NCBI GenBank assembly: GCA_963675135.1
Contig: OY776128.1
Span: 75,460,670 to 75,524,669, forward strand
Direction: 5' to 3'
Length of the DNA stretch: 64,000 nt
From: Galeopsis tetrahit
Lineage: Eukaryota; Streptophyta; Magnoliopsida; Lamiales; Lamiaceae
Shown: positions 20,126 to 31,949 of the stretch, in pieces
Layout of the letters: the number at the start of each line of letters is the position of its first letter
Numbering within the stretch: position 1 is the first letter of the stretch
Notes under the pieces: model-generated
What the model was told of the DNA's origin: nothing
Databases searched by the model: none
The model's input: only the letters and a program-made list of their open reading frames with translations
Program-made: the position numbers and the translations under genes

Positions 20126-20228
20126 AACATTAAAAAAAGAGTCAAAGTTTGACCGGTCAACCGTCAACAGTTGACCAGTTAAAGTCCACTCAAGTACACG
20201 TGTGCTTGAGTGCACAAGAGACTCACCC

Positions 20229-20685
20229 TTTTTAAGTTCTCTTTTAGAATATTTTAGAAATATAATATAATATATTATATTATTTTTATAGTTATCTTTT
20301 AACTTTAAAATATTTTAGAAAGATTTAATATATCATAGATTAAAAATTCACATATATATATATATAAATTATTAAATGAGAATTTCATTCATTATAACTT
20401 TCATTAAATATTTTGATAACTCAATAGATTTAGACCAAATTAGTAGATGTGCGTGTTTTTATTACCGTATTTAAAATGACCAAAATTACATATATTATGA
20501 TATAAATAATAAATATTGTATAACAACCTTTAATTAAGTATACACAGATTTATAAATATGAAATCAGATTTATCAAATGTTAGTGTTGGTAACATCAAAC
20601 CATAAGAATGATTAAGACATCTTTAAATCAAACAATATTTTAGAATTCACTCATTTTTATTAAGTATTAAAAAAAGCCGTTACTA
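20229..20685. other. AT-rich intergenic DNA, nothing recognised
   Basis: No ORF, inverted repeat or known motif that I can support. Confidence 0.5.
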
Positions 20686-20890
20686 AAAAAAAATTTAAAA
20701 CGAGCGACAACGGCTGAAAAAAAAAATTTAAAACGAGCGACAACGGCTGAAAAAGTGGTAGCTGAAACTCGGACAGATGAGGTGGTGGCTGGGGCGGGCC
20801 TGAAGCTGGAGCCCGTATAGATAGTGGTGACGGCAGCAGCGGGGGCTGGAGCTGGAGCCCGTATTGATAGTGGTGACGGCAGGGGCGGAG
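20686..20890. repeat. Two adjacent short tandem duplications
   Basis: A roughly 33-bp unit containing AAACGAGCGACAACGGCTG is repeated twice (20698-20751). It is followed by a ~57-bp unit containing GGAGCCCGTAT and TAGTGGTGACGGCAG, also twice (20808-20885). The reading frame across them is Ser/Gly/His-rich and has no recognisable domain. Confidence 0.8.
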
Positions 20891-21091
20891 CCTGACAGAT
20901 ATTGTAAAAATTTTAAAATACCTTTTAAATAAAATAACATTACTAAATGCACCTCTACTACTATCTACCCTCTCTATTTCAACATTTAAGCACTAAACCT
21001 AATCACCACAACTTCATCATCCAAACAAACAAACAAAAAATTAAAAATTAAAAAAAAAAACTTCAAAATCTCATAATTCTTTTTTTTTTAT

Positions 21092-21242
21092 CACTCCAGG
21101 GTCGACCATATACACCCTCACGGTAAATGTTTGTCGATAAAAGTGTATATGGTCGATTAACTATTGTCGAAAAAAATTCAATTTTTTTTTTAAAATTTTG
21201 ACACACTAGGATCGACGAAAGTGTATATGGTCGACCCTAGTG
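21092..21242. mobile_element. CACTA-like miniature inverted repeat
   Basis: An 18-bp perfect inverted repeat, AGGGTCGACCATATACAC (21098-21115) and its complement (21221-21238), lies inside ends that read CACTCC and, on the other strand, CACTAGGG. A third partial copy, GTGTATATGGTCGA, lies near 21142. CACTA ends plus repeated subterminal motifs suggest an En/Spm-type derivative. No 3-bp duplication was found. Confidence 0.45.
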
Positions 21243-21324
21243 GCTGGTGTATCAAAATTAAAAAAAAAATAAAAAGAAACTTGTTGCGTGAGCGGAGGGG
21301 TATATGGCTTGAATTAAGGTTGGC

Positions 21325-21506
21325 AATGGAAAGGGTAAAAACTCGGATCCGCATGAAATCGGCCCGCATGGAACTCGGATCCGCATGAAATCGGCCCGCA
21401 TGGAACAGGTAAATATTCGGTCAAACGGGTTTCGTGACGGATAAATACCCGGTCAACGAATACCCACCGATATAGGACGGATAATGGAATTGTATATACC
21501 CAATCC

Positions 21507-21537
<31 letters not shown>

Positions 21538-21540
21538 ATA
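21325..21540. repeat. Direct repeat and AT microsatellite
   Basis: A 32-bp unit containing CTCGGATCCGCATGAAATCG is present twice in tandem (about 21340-21403). An (AT)n tract follows at 21508-21532. The sequence around it (GGCAATGG, ACCCGGTCAACG) resembles hAT subterminal DNA, but no ends were found. Confidence 0.6.
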
Positions 21541-21781
21541 TACATATTTATATAATAAATACAGTATATATTAAAAAAACTTTCTAAATGCTAATTTTAG
21601 GGTTTACCCAGTAACATAACATACCCACGCATATTTAATTTTATTAGGTTAATTTTGCATTGAACAATATGTATGCTTTTTAAGATTTTGTGTTCTATTT
21701 GATGTTGAAATTAATGTTTTATTGTGATTTTAATAGCAGATTTTAAATGTGCTATTTTATTTAAATAACCGTTTTTTTTAT

Positions 21782-22751
21782 GGGAGGGGCTATCAACACC
21801 CAAATAGTGTTATTCCTACCCCAAATTTTTTTGGACAAAAATAGATATAATTGCATTTACTAAAATGTCTTTTTAAATCTTTTAAAAAATGTTAAACGCA
21901 TCCCTAATAATTTTAAACACAACCCATGCTATTCACACCCCCATTTAACCCCATTCAATTATTTTTACATTTATTTTTACTTCAAAAATTCACTTTATTC
22001 TTAAAACCCTTCCTGCATATATGCGTGATAGAGGAAATTAATATAAGTATATTTAATGTTTTTTACACTTTTTTCACAGTTTTTTTAATTATACAGTTTT
22101 TTAGCATTAGCAGTCGCGACGTGTTCGGCCGAAATCGTGATCGAAATAAGTACTGAATGGTGTACGGCAAAAAATCTATCGTTCACACCTTGTGGTGTTC
22201 GGCCACGGTGGCCGTGTGTGCTACTGTTTGTGTGACTGTTTCAGCCGTGCACCTCTGTGAGCGTGCGGTTGAATCGGCCGTGCACAGTGTGCGCCGTGCA
22301 GCCTCGTTTTTGGCCGTACGCGAACTCGACAGACCCCAAACCCAAAATTAAACTGACGCGAAAACAACAGAAAATAAAACATAAATTCAAAATCAAATTC
22401 AATGTATGTTATACATTCATACCCAATGCATTTTATTAGGATTTTTGTATAATAAATCACTATACTCATTCAACAATTTAAAAAATCACTACAAACCATA
22501 TAAACCCTAAAAATTTAGGAAGTAAAAACATTTTGTTTTGATTTTGAGGAAAAGATATATGTTTAAATGGATGGGGTGTGTATAGTAATATGTAAGAAAA
22601 AAAAATGTTTTAACTTTTAAAATAAAAAAGGGTAGAAAAGGAATAAATTGAAGTGTGTTTAGTAAAAAAAGTTGATTTTTAAATTTTAATGGGGTGTGTT
22701 TAGTATTTGGGATGAGAATAACACTATTTTGGGGTGTTGATAGTCCCTTCC
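21782..22751. mobile_element. 970-bp inverted-repeat element with GC-rich insert
   Basis: The ends GGGAGGGGCTATCAACACCC and GGGTGTTGATAGTCCCTTCC are inverted copies. The pairing extends through AATAGTGTTATTC for about 45 bp. Flanks are TTTTTTTAT on both sides (21773-21781, 22752-22760): a 9-bp duplication, but of low complexity. The middle (22110-22350) is much more GC- and CpG-rich than the arms and reads as short open frames without a recognised domain. It may be captured DNA. Confidence 0.7.
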
Positions 22752-23160
22752 TTTTTTTATATATAAAAAAATAAATAAATAAAGTGATGGCGGGGCAGGG
22801 CGGATTTAGTGCATCAGCAGGAAAAAAAAGTGATGGAGGGGAGTAGTGCATCAACAGGAAACAAAAAACAGAAAAAAAAGAGAGGAAGTGAGGGAATAGG
22901 GAGAGGTGAGAAAGGTGTGGAAGAAAAATGAGGTGGGAAAGGAGAATCGGAGGAAGAAAAGGAAAGATGAGAAATTAGGGTTTTTAGGATGAAGTTAGTA
23001 AATAATTATTTTAGAGATGAAATGGTATTTAGAACCATTGGAGTTGAATTTGGACAAATTTTGGGAGTGCTCAAATTCAATCGGGGTGTTCACAACCTAA
23101 ATGGAGGTTTATATAGACAGACCCTATATTGGGACGGACTATTTAGTGGCCCAGTTAAGT
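22752..23160. other. Intergenic DNA with a purine-rich tract, no gene
   Basis: 22855-22990 is strongly purine-rich (GAGG, GAAA runs). Short open frames here have no recognised motif. Confidence 0.5.
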
Positions 23161-23375
23161 TAACTCACCATAAACATAGTTTTAAAACCCGTGCAAAAAT
23201 TAAATTAACAGTCAACTTATTAATTAATTTTATTGAACAAAATTATTATTTGTATTGAATGTATTAGTTGTCCTACTTGGTACATATGAGTGTTTTTCAG
23301 TTATATATAGCAAAAATATATATATATATATATATGAATCAACAAAATCGGATTTTCTTGTGCTTTTATTTTATT

Positions 23376-25013
23376 AGAGAAAAATGTATTTTTGGCCTAA
23401 CCATCCATGGACACTCATATGTTTTTTTGTCCCAACAATCAATCTGAATTTTGATCCTAAATGGAAAAAAAAAATATGATACATTTGATCTCAAAGTTAG
23501 TCAACCGTTAACAATTTTTGTCCCAATATTTTTTATTTTATTTTAACGTGTATTAAAATTTTGAAAAATTCATTATAATTAAAAATAACCTAAAAATTAA
23601 AACCAAAAAGTGTAACAACTCTAAAAATCTGAAAATTTGAAAAATAATATTATTTTCAAAAAAATCTCATTAAAAACAAAAAATGTGTAAATAAAAAATT
23701 TAGTTAAATCTCATTAAAAATAGAAAATGATTAAATAAAAAAATTTGTCAATCCATCCCGTAATTTTAATGAGATTTTTATATTTTATTGAATTTTTAAA
23801 ATTTTATTTTTTGACACATTTTATAATATTCTTTTTTTTCTGTGCGCTCGAATTTTAATGAATATTAATTTATTTTCTTTACAAAGTAGATATATTGGAG
23901 GTACGATGAATTATTGTAGGTTTCATTTATAAATAAAATTATTGTTTATAAATAAAGGGAAAATTGGAGCGTGAATATATATTTTTTTATTTTTAGAAAA
24001 TTTTATTATAAATTTTACAGTTTTAGATTTTTTTAAAATGTTAATTTACTCATTTTAGAGTTTTTTTAATTTTTTTATATTTTATAATTTATAAAGTGGA
24101 GTATATTTTTTTAATGAGTTTTTTTTAAAAAAAAATTTGAATCCATTAGTTTTGGCAAAAATAATTTTTTTTAATTCTAAGAAGATTTTAATTTTTTATA
24201 ATTTTTAATTAATTTTTAGACTTTTATTTACTCCCTCTGTCTCGGTAAAAGCCTACTCGAGAACTTTGGTCACGGAGGTTAAGAAATATGTGATTGAAAG
24301 AGAGAGAAGAATATAATTAAATGTGAGAGAAATAGTTTGCTAAAAATGGAATTAGTAACTTTCATTGAGACTAACAGAAAAAATTAAAGTTGGGTAACTT
24401 TCATTTGAGAGAGAGTATAATTTATACAATTTAGATTTTTTTTTAATTTTTAATTTTTTTAATGTGTTAGTATTGACGGAAATAAATCTTTTTATTTTTA
24501 ATAAAAATTTTAAATTTTAGAAATTTTAGAAATTTTTATTTTTAGAATTTTTTTATTTACAATTTGTAGTACATTTTTAGATTTTTTGAATTTACTCATT
24601 TTAGAATTTTTATTCTTAGAATTTTTTAATTTTTATTTTTCAAAAATTTTAATTTATAAAATACGGGGTATAGTTTTTTAATGAGTTTTTTTTAAGCTGT
24701 TAGTTTTGGTAGATTTATTTTTTAATTCAAACGAGATTTTAATTTTTTTAGAAATTTAAATTTTTTAATTTTTAATGGATTTTTATACTTAATGAATTTT
24801 TAGAATTTTATTTATAATTATACAATTCAATTTTTTTTTTCATTTACACATTTTATAATTTTTATTTTTTAAATATTTTAATTTTACACATTTTTTATTT
24901 TATTTTTATTTTTAATAATATTTTTTAATAGAAAAATAAATAACTAACAGTCATTTAACCCAACAAAACACATAAGTGTTCATGGATGGTGGGACCAAAA
25001 GTACAATTTCTCT
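23376..25013. mobile_element. 1.6-kb AT-rich inverted-repeat element
   Basis: The ends AGAGAAAAATGTA and (complement of the right end) AGAGAAATTGTA extend into a shared CCATCCATG-ACACT block. The flanks TGCTTTTATT are present on both sides (23361 and 25014). Segment B has a single uninterrupted copy of this site at about 57301. The interior is extremely AT-rich and noncoding and holds a probable Stowaway. Confidence 0.75.
24231..24415. mobile_element. Eroded Stowaway-like MITE
   Basis: Left end CTCCCTCTGTCTCGG preceded by TA; right end GAGAGAGAG followed by TA. The right terminal repeat is degraded, so this is weaker than the other Stowaways. Confidence 0.5.
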
Positions 25014-25449
25014 TGCTTTTATTATATAGATGACGTTTGACCATAAAAGACGATTATTAAACATTGCAATTAATTAAAGATGATACGAAAATAATTACTC
25101 TATTTGATGCTTGTTTGACAAAGTCTTGGGAGAATAAAAATCATTGACTATAAATAAATACACATATGATGCAAATTCATATTTCATTTATAATCTGTAT
25201 GGTATTATAATTTATAAGAAAATAAGCCAAGCTAACTTGTCCACAATAATACTCCAATTTTCAGGTTTTCTTTTTTCGAAGAACAAATATTTTAAAGATT
25301 TGATCAAGGCAAATGTCTTTACACGGCATCGTCAACCAATGAAATGCAAGGAATTTTCTGTAAAGAAAACAAAAAATGGAAACTATTTAAGAAGATATTG
25401 CATTGCATGTCTTTTTGGGTTGTCAGTTTTTGTAAGACCCATATTGAAT

Positions 25450-25691
25450 GGTTGGTCTGCTATGGACTCGAGTGCATGTTGTGCACCCTAGTCCATGTTG
25501 CACTTTTCAGTTTACTGACTTACACTTTTTGGTAAATGGTGTTGCACTTTTCAATTATTAAACTGTATAATAATATTTTTAGTCATAGTGACTTACACTT
25601 TTTAGTAATATTGTGTTGTACTTTTCAGTTTATACACTTTTCTTTAGACTAGGGTACACAACATGCACTCGAGTGCATACTAGACTTTACC
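25450..25691. mobile_element. MULE-type MITE with 9-bp duplication
   Basis: 242 bp flanked by ATATTGAAT on both sides (25441-25449, 25692-25700). Terminal inverted repeats of about 40 bp contain the palindromic CTCGAG and GTGCATGTTGTGCACC / GTGTACC. Segment B has the empty site at about 58500. The interior has units related to ACTTACACTTTTTAGTAA. A second copy lies at 59170-59419. Confidence 0.92.
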
Positions 25692-25989
25692 ATATTGAAT
25701 TGAATTAAAATAGGAAATGGGGCCCACCCATATGTGAATATCCACCCCAACTTGTTACCAAAAATATTATAATCAAGATAGTCCAAAATGACAAGTATGC
25801 AAAAATTACTTAATGAGTGTTTGGTGGGAGTCATTATAATTATTTAATACAAAATGATGTCTGTTTGTAAATTTGTAAGGACTACATACTCAATATTATG
25901 GGATCCCTATTACAGTTGAAATGAATATTTTATCGAACTGTCTAGATCAGTCTTATTATACTATACTTTAAAAAATACTAAAAAAATTT

Positions 25990-26345
25990 ACATATACGTA
26001 ACAAACACTTCGTTTTTTAACCATTACACCTAAGTCATTTTTTTTTAAAGAAGAATATGGTTACTGTTAGTTTTGGAAGGAAGGAGAGGGTTTATTTTTT
26101 TAGTTTGGGGTGGAGAGTGAACTCAACATATAAGGGGTAATATAGTCTTTTTGACTATTAGTTCAAAAAATAAGTTGGGATGAAGGATGAAACCATAATA
26201 TTTGGGGGACATTTATACGTGGCCTAAGACATATGAGTCCAACAAATAATGACCCAATTAATTGAATAGTCCAGCATGAAAATAAATAACGTAATTTAAA
26301 GAAACATAATAACGAAATTACGCGTTTGAAAATGCACATCTTCAC
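25990..26345. other. Intergenic DNA, nothing recognised
   Basis: AT-rich and noncoding. The stretch 26100-26230 loosely resembles the terminal sequence of other repeats in the window, but no end could be defined. Confidence 0.4.
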
Positions 26346-26359
26346 TTCATCTCATTTCA

Positions 26360-26520
26360 TTCGCAGCATCGAATAACAAAAATAATTTTTCTGAATTTTC
26401 AAAAAAAAATTCTATAATATTTCAACTTTTTCCTGTAAAGAGCAGCATCGAATTATAACGAAAATAATTTTCTTAAATTTCCAAAAAAAAATCTAGAATA
26501 TTTCAATTTTTTCTTAAAAA
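26360..26520. repeat. About 82-bp tandem duplication
   Basis: Two diverged units, each starting GCAGCATCGAAT and containing AAAATAATTTT and AATATTTCAA, lie in tandem. Confidence 0.75.
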
Positions 26521-27490
26521 GATGTGTTGGATGATTATAGTGTGTTGGATTAAACTAATCTCATCCCTTACTCCCCTATATATATATAACTTACTCTTCC
26601 TCAAAGACCCTTCATTCCCTCTCCTCATCAACTCCTTCATCTTAGATAGATACAACTGCAAACTTAGAATTTTTATGGTCCACTTACAAAATGCCCTGCA
26701 ACATACATTTGAAAACAGATTTGTACTCTAATACAAATGTTTGATAGAGATGGGATCCAATAAACAGAGATCGAATAATAATAATTTAAGAAGGGGTGGC
26801 AACTAGGCAAGGAGCGGGACCTCGGAAAGTTGACATAGAAACGGTGGTGTCAGGCTGGAGCGGGACAAAGCTGGAGGCAGTGCCATGATGATAATTACAC
26901 CGGGATTGTCTGTGCGATATGTCGCTACAATACAATATAGCCTCTACCTCTTAAAAAACCATGTGCTTGTGTGTGGCGCCAGTTTAAAACCCTCTATGAT
27001 TGCGTGTCATTTTTTTTATTTTTTCTTCGTGAAGGGTAAATGAGAGTTCTCTTTTTTTTCTTGGGCTTTTTCTTTTCTCATTGGGCCTTGCTTCATTTTC
27101 TCCACAATAATTAAAGGCACGGTTATACACACAGATTTATTGAGGACACCACCTAAAAAGAAATCACAACTAAAATGCACATGAAATGTCCAATATACAT
27201 AGATGAGTACCCTCACCCATTTCATTTCACGGCAAATCACTTCACCATCACCATCAAAACAACCACCTAACAATAAAAACACCAAACGACCACACAATTT
27301 CTCATGAAAAATCAAAATAATTGAACTATAAGAAATTCAATAGAAACAAAAAAAAACTCTTAAGAAACACAAAATGTCCTGACCCATCAAATGCTCCTCG
27401 TAAAATGCATTTTTTCCTATATTCACACCAAAGTCGTCCCTTGACAATTTAAATGTTCCTTGTTGGCCATTTACCAAATGTCCTCTTGAC
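26521..27490. other. Intergenic DNA, no supported gene
   Basis: A short GC-richer patch (26795-26885, rich in GGAGCGGGAC) and chance frames only. No domain or splice structure is convincing. Confidence 0.45.
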
Positions 27491-28398
27491 TAGGGGGTAA
27501 ACGAATTGATCGAAGCGAGTATTCGATTCGATTCTTGAAAGTATTCAAATATTCGTATTCATAATTGTTTATTTTTCGAATAATAAGTTTGATTCGATAT
27601 TCGATTCGAATGATTATTCAATTCGATTCGAATTTTTTGAAACATATTCTAAATAATATTTTTGAGAATTCAATTTGAAAATGATTCGAGTTGAAACTAT
27701 TCAATTCGAATTTTGTGAAAAAAATATGTAAAATAATCTTTTAAATAATAAACTTAATTGAGGAATAGAGTATATTTAAAAAATATAAATATATTATAGA
27801 TAAAATATGGAGAGTGATGTGCACATGCGAGTATAAGGCGATTTGAGTGGCAGTAGGGGCGATTCTCGATCTGCAGGGCCAGGGTATAATCACAGCTAGG
27901 GTTTGTTTCTTCCCCATACTCTCAAGTCTCAATGATTATTTTCTTCTATTCTCCTTCCCCAAGTAATTTGGCGGGAATTAAAGATGTCGGACCAATGAAG
28001 AGCGTTTTTTTTCCTTCTTCGAGATGTAGCGCGATTTTTCTGTGGTTTTGTTTTGGTTTCTTTGCTAGTTTTTTTTATTTCCCGATGCATCGTTTCATCT
28101 TCTTCGTAATCTTGAGGCTGTGATTCTCGAGCACTGGATACCGTGCTGATATGTCTGAAATGGGATTGACCATTTGGGCGGTGGGAAATTTGATAGGATT
28201 TGGGTTTCTCTTCACAACTTCTCTACATTGCTTTGCCTTCCCTGAAATTTGTCTTCCTACTATGGCGGACCATCTAAATGACCCCTTGAGAAAAGTCAGT
28301 CTCACTGAGACGGAGGAAATGTCGCTCATGGTGTCGGAAGGGGAACTCATTATCCCTCGAAATGCCTTGTTGGGCCGATTCACCATCCGCAAGCCTAC

Positions 28399-29862
28399 TG
28401 AGGTGGAATTTACACGTTTTTGAGGCATATGTGAAGCGTATTTTGATGTGGATTTCATTGATTTATGCATTGATTATGATTGTTTGAGCCAAAATGAGAG
28501 AAGGGTTGTGTTTTGTCGATTTTATAGGAAATACGATGGAATTTGGAGCAAAACACTAACCATACTTTACTGGATCAAGAAGAGGAGTGCACGGTTGGAT
28601 TCGTCTCGAAAAATGGAGTGGAATAGCAAAAAGAATCGAGTCAATCGGAGGTCGGAAGCTCAAGATACGAAGGGACGAAGTTGAAGGCCGAAAAGCAATA
28701 CGAAACTTCCGCTAGGCCAGGCCGATCTGCACCCAGATTTTTGATAAATAGACCTCCGCACGTTTTTTTGGCCAAATTCAGTATACGAAGTTATCGCCCG
28801 GCCGGGCCACTTTCAAACTCGGGGTTTTTAGTGAAATTTGGCCATTTTTTAGGGACTTAAGTGCAAAACTTATCCCCAAACCCTACCCCAACACTATATA
28901 AGCCCTCTTTCTTGAAATCCAAGACATCCTCCCCCAATCCACACATAGTTACACACATTTGGAGGTGTTTTGGCCATATCTTCTTCATCTCTTCACCAAT
29001 TCATGCAAGAGAAGAGGCATTAGCTTGGGAATTCCATTCCCTGCCACATTCTAGACTAAGCTTTCTCTTTCCCTTTCTTTTTATTTAGTTATTTCATTTG
29101 GATTTTGTAATTTGAACACTTTGTGGTTCTAAGGCATTGTAGAGACTTTGATTGAAGTTTATGAGTGATTTCTTTCTTTAATTAGTGTTTATCTTTTATT
29201 TGCATGTTTAATTATCCATTGTAAAGCATGTTGTTAGTGGCCATGATGATTTGCTTAATTCATTGTTAATTGGGGTAAGATCGAGAGATTTATTCCATTT
29301 AATCGTATGCAAGCATGCAACCCGGTATTATTATGAGCTCGAGAGAGGATTAATTATCGGAGAGAGACTTGAATGATCTTAGGAGCTATTTTAGGCTGTG
29401 TAACGTTTGTGAGGTAGAGATACGAGCCTATGTTGCATTGCGCCTTTGGGTTAATTAGATCGAGAGATTGATTAATTCTTCTTGTGTGATCACCCTATAT
29501 GAGATAACCTTAATGGCCATTTAAACGAGATAATATTCATAAACGGACATCTAGGTGTTACAATTGCCTTGGAACCCACCTTTTCTCTTTGAGTTTTCAT
29601 TCGTTTACTTTCGTTTTATTGATTCGTATGCTATATTATCGATTTCGTATTTACTCTTTTCGTTGTTTATTTGTGACACATTGTTAGACAATCTTAGGGG
29701 TAATTCAACTTCCAAATTATCGATCACGTCTACTTAGAACTCGATTAAAAAACTACCCTTTTACGCTTAACCTCCTTGTGGGATCGACCTCGTGCTTATC
29801 ACGCTACAATAGACGCCGTACACTTGCGGTTGTTTATTTAGTGTTGCATAACACGCGAATCA
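28399..29862 (+). repeat. 5' LTR of the gag-less gypsy element
   Basis: 1464 bp, ending CGAATCA. TATA box CTATATAAG at 28894-28902. Compared with the 3' LTR it lacks short segments near 28715 and 28808, both lying between copies of a CCGGCC-rich motif. Confidence 0.9.
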
Positions 29863-29868
29863 AGTTTA

Positions 29869-29886
29869 TGGCGCCGCTGCCGGGGA
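29869..29886 (+). promoter_or_regulatory. Primer binding site (tRNA-Asp type)
   Basis: TGGCGCCGCTGCCGGGGA, six bases after the 5' LTR, identical to the site in the first gypsy element. Confidence 0.85.
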
Positions 29887-30035
29887 GGTTTTTATAGCTC
29901 TAGAGTGTAGGTTAATAGAGTTTTAGTTTAGACATTTTACTTGCTTTTATTATTTCTCAAAAATCCAAAAATATTTGAGTTTGTTACCTTGATTCCACTT
30001 GCGATTCTTACTTTCTTTTGAACTCTTGTCTAGAC

Positions 30036-30201
30036 ATGGCATATGATCACCCGAGCTAGGAGAAGATTTGAAGGTCAATGTTGTGAAAGAGGACCCCCCA
30101 AATGGAAGAGCATGAGTTGAAGATGGGCAATAAGGCCAAGTTTGGGGGAGTTTTCTTCAAAAACTCCCCCAAATCAAGAACAAGGATGACAAGGGGGTGA
30201 C
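30036..30201 (+). pseudogene. Collapsed gag-pro ORF remnant
   Basis: The start codon region (ATGATCACCCGAGCTAGGAG, matching the first codons of the 895-aa gag-pro) is joined to sequence matching its last ~90 codons. The part GGCCAAGTTTGGGGGAGTTT is kept and the end is GACAAGGGGGTGA. Nearly 2.5 kb of coding sequence is missing. The element keeps all cis signals but no protein. Confidence 0.85.
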
Positions 30202-31949
30202 TTGATATTCCCCTCAAGGAAGAACCGTCTGGCATAGGACGTTAAAAATAGCGCTTCCTGGGAGGCAACCCAAGGTTTTATTGCTTTCTTGTTTTTATTG
30301 CTTTAGTAGTTTTGATAGCTTGGTTTATTTTGTAGGTATGGATGAAGAACACTATGGACATCACATCTTGAAGAATGGAGAAGGAAGCAAAACCAACTTT
30401 GGAGAGGGGAAGCAAGTGTTGCAATGGTGATCTTTGAAGAGCATTGGATGTGCAAGGAGGGAGGTAACAACTTGTAGCCCCAAACTTAGAATTTTTACAT
30501 AGTAAAATTCTAAGTTTGGGGGATTTATTTTTCTTTTATTTTTATACTAGTTGTTACCCTTGCACCGGTTCGTCATTCTACTTGTGTCACATTTTGCACC
30601 GGCGCACACTTGGCTTTCACATGCTTATATTGTTTAAGTTGGTTTTGATCATATGTTGGGTAGTGGACCTTTGGTGAAATGTGAGCATGAATAATCATTG
30701 GAATCCATTGTTGAGTAGTTGTGGTGATGTCTATTTGCTTTGAATGTATGCATGATTGGTGTTGGAATATAGTATCATGTTGTTTTCATATTTGTGATTT
30801 TTGATAGCATGAATGCATGATGTGTTGTTGTTTGGGAACATTTGATGAATATGAGAGTTCTATTGAATAAATCGGTGAGAATTGAGCCTTAAATCGAGCA
30901 TGTAATCCGGTTTAATTCATTTGAGAGTGGACTAGGTTATTGCTAGTGATCCTAGAACTTGCCTAAGTTCTTGTTTGAAAGCATGATTGTGTGAAACTTT
31001 GTGATGTGATATAGGCCATCTTGTTCTAAAAGAGTCACTTAACCAAAATTTCCCAAAACCGAAGTAATCTTCCGTAGTTAACCCCTTGAGCTTAATTCCT
31101 CATTTTCTTGGCAAACTACAATGTTAACCACTTAGCCTTTTTGAGCCTTTGATTCCTATATTTAGTGGGGGATGAAAGACAAAGTGGAAAAACATGTGCT
31201 TGAATGAATATCTTTGGTGAAAGGAGAAATTGGAAAAGTTGAAAGAAAAAGAGAAAGATGAAAAGAAAATCAAGGAAAAGAAAAGAGGGACAAAGAGCCC
31301 CAAAAGCTTGAAAAGAAAAAAAGTGTTCAATGGTTTTGTGGTGTAGAATGTGCTTAAAAGAGAACAAATAAATTGTGGAAGTTCGAATTTTTGAGTTGCA
31401 ATCCGCGCAATTGTAACTTTATCTTGAGAAGTTTTTGAGATGTGTCTATGCGTCTTTATCTCTCGCTCTCCACTAGTTTATGAGTTACTTCATCCAAATT
31501 TACCCTACCTTAACCAAAGAGCCAATGTTACATCCTTGATTAAGTCCTATTGATCACATTGTCGAACATTTGAGTGTTGTGAAAAGTAGAAGTTGGGCAA
31601 GCATATGGTGATTGCATAGCATAACTTGGTTGATGAGTGCATTAATATCCTCAATTTGTTTGTGTGTTTGAGAGAAACACTTTGTCATGTGAGTAGAGGA
31701 CTTGAGCATTTGGATTATGTTTCTCATTCACAATGTGTTGTGTGTTTATGCATTCTTTGATTCATGAGTGTGAATTGCAATAATGAGCCTATGACCTTCA
31801 TTGAGAGATGCACTTTGAGAAAGAGATATCATTACATCTTACTTTGCATGTGTGATTTGCATTGAATATTCCATTGTGATCATTCCACCCTCATTGCTTT
31901 AAGTGCTTAGTTGTTTGAGGACAAACAACATTTTAAGTTTGGGGGAGTT
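30202..31949. other. Conserved noncoding 3' region of the gag-less element
   Basis: Aligns with 8530-10230 of the first element in reverse orientation, including the hairpin at 30478-30521 and the polypurine tract AAGTTTGGGGGAGTT before 31950. Open frames here are on the antisense of pyrimidine-rich tracts and carry no domain. Confidence 0.8.
30478..30521. repeat. Hairpin, second copy
   Basis: Arms CCCCAAACTTAGAATTT and AAATTCTAAGTTTGGGG, identical to the arms at 9924-9967. The loop differs (TTACATAGTA). Confidence 0.8.

Larger units (their letters stand above)
19319..20228. mobile_element. Foldback element with GTCAAAGT/TTGACCGG ends (MULE-MITE-like)
   Basis: The left arm (19319-19405: TGTACTTGAGT, then TTGACTGGTCAA and TTGACCGGTTAA) is complementary to the right arm (about 20140-20228: TTTGACCGGTCAA, CAGTTGACCAGTTAA, ACTCAAGTACACG). 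Possible 9-bp duplications TTTCTTAAG / CTTTTTAAG flank it (7 of 9 match). The interior holds a minisatellite and a nested Stowaway. No coding potential. Confidence 0.65.
23160..25985. repeat. Segment A, paralogous to segment B (56985-58795)
   Basis: Blocks 23185-23375, 25014-25440 and 25700-25960 align in order with 57000-57310, 57298-57670 and 58450-58770. The copies differ by private insertions: A has 23376-25013 and 25450-25691; B has a SINE and a Tourist element. No clear gene lies in the shared part; in B it lies upstream of a transporter promoter. Confidence 0.85.
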
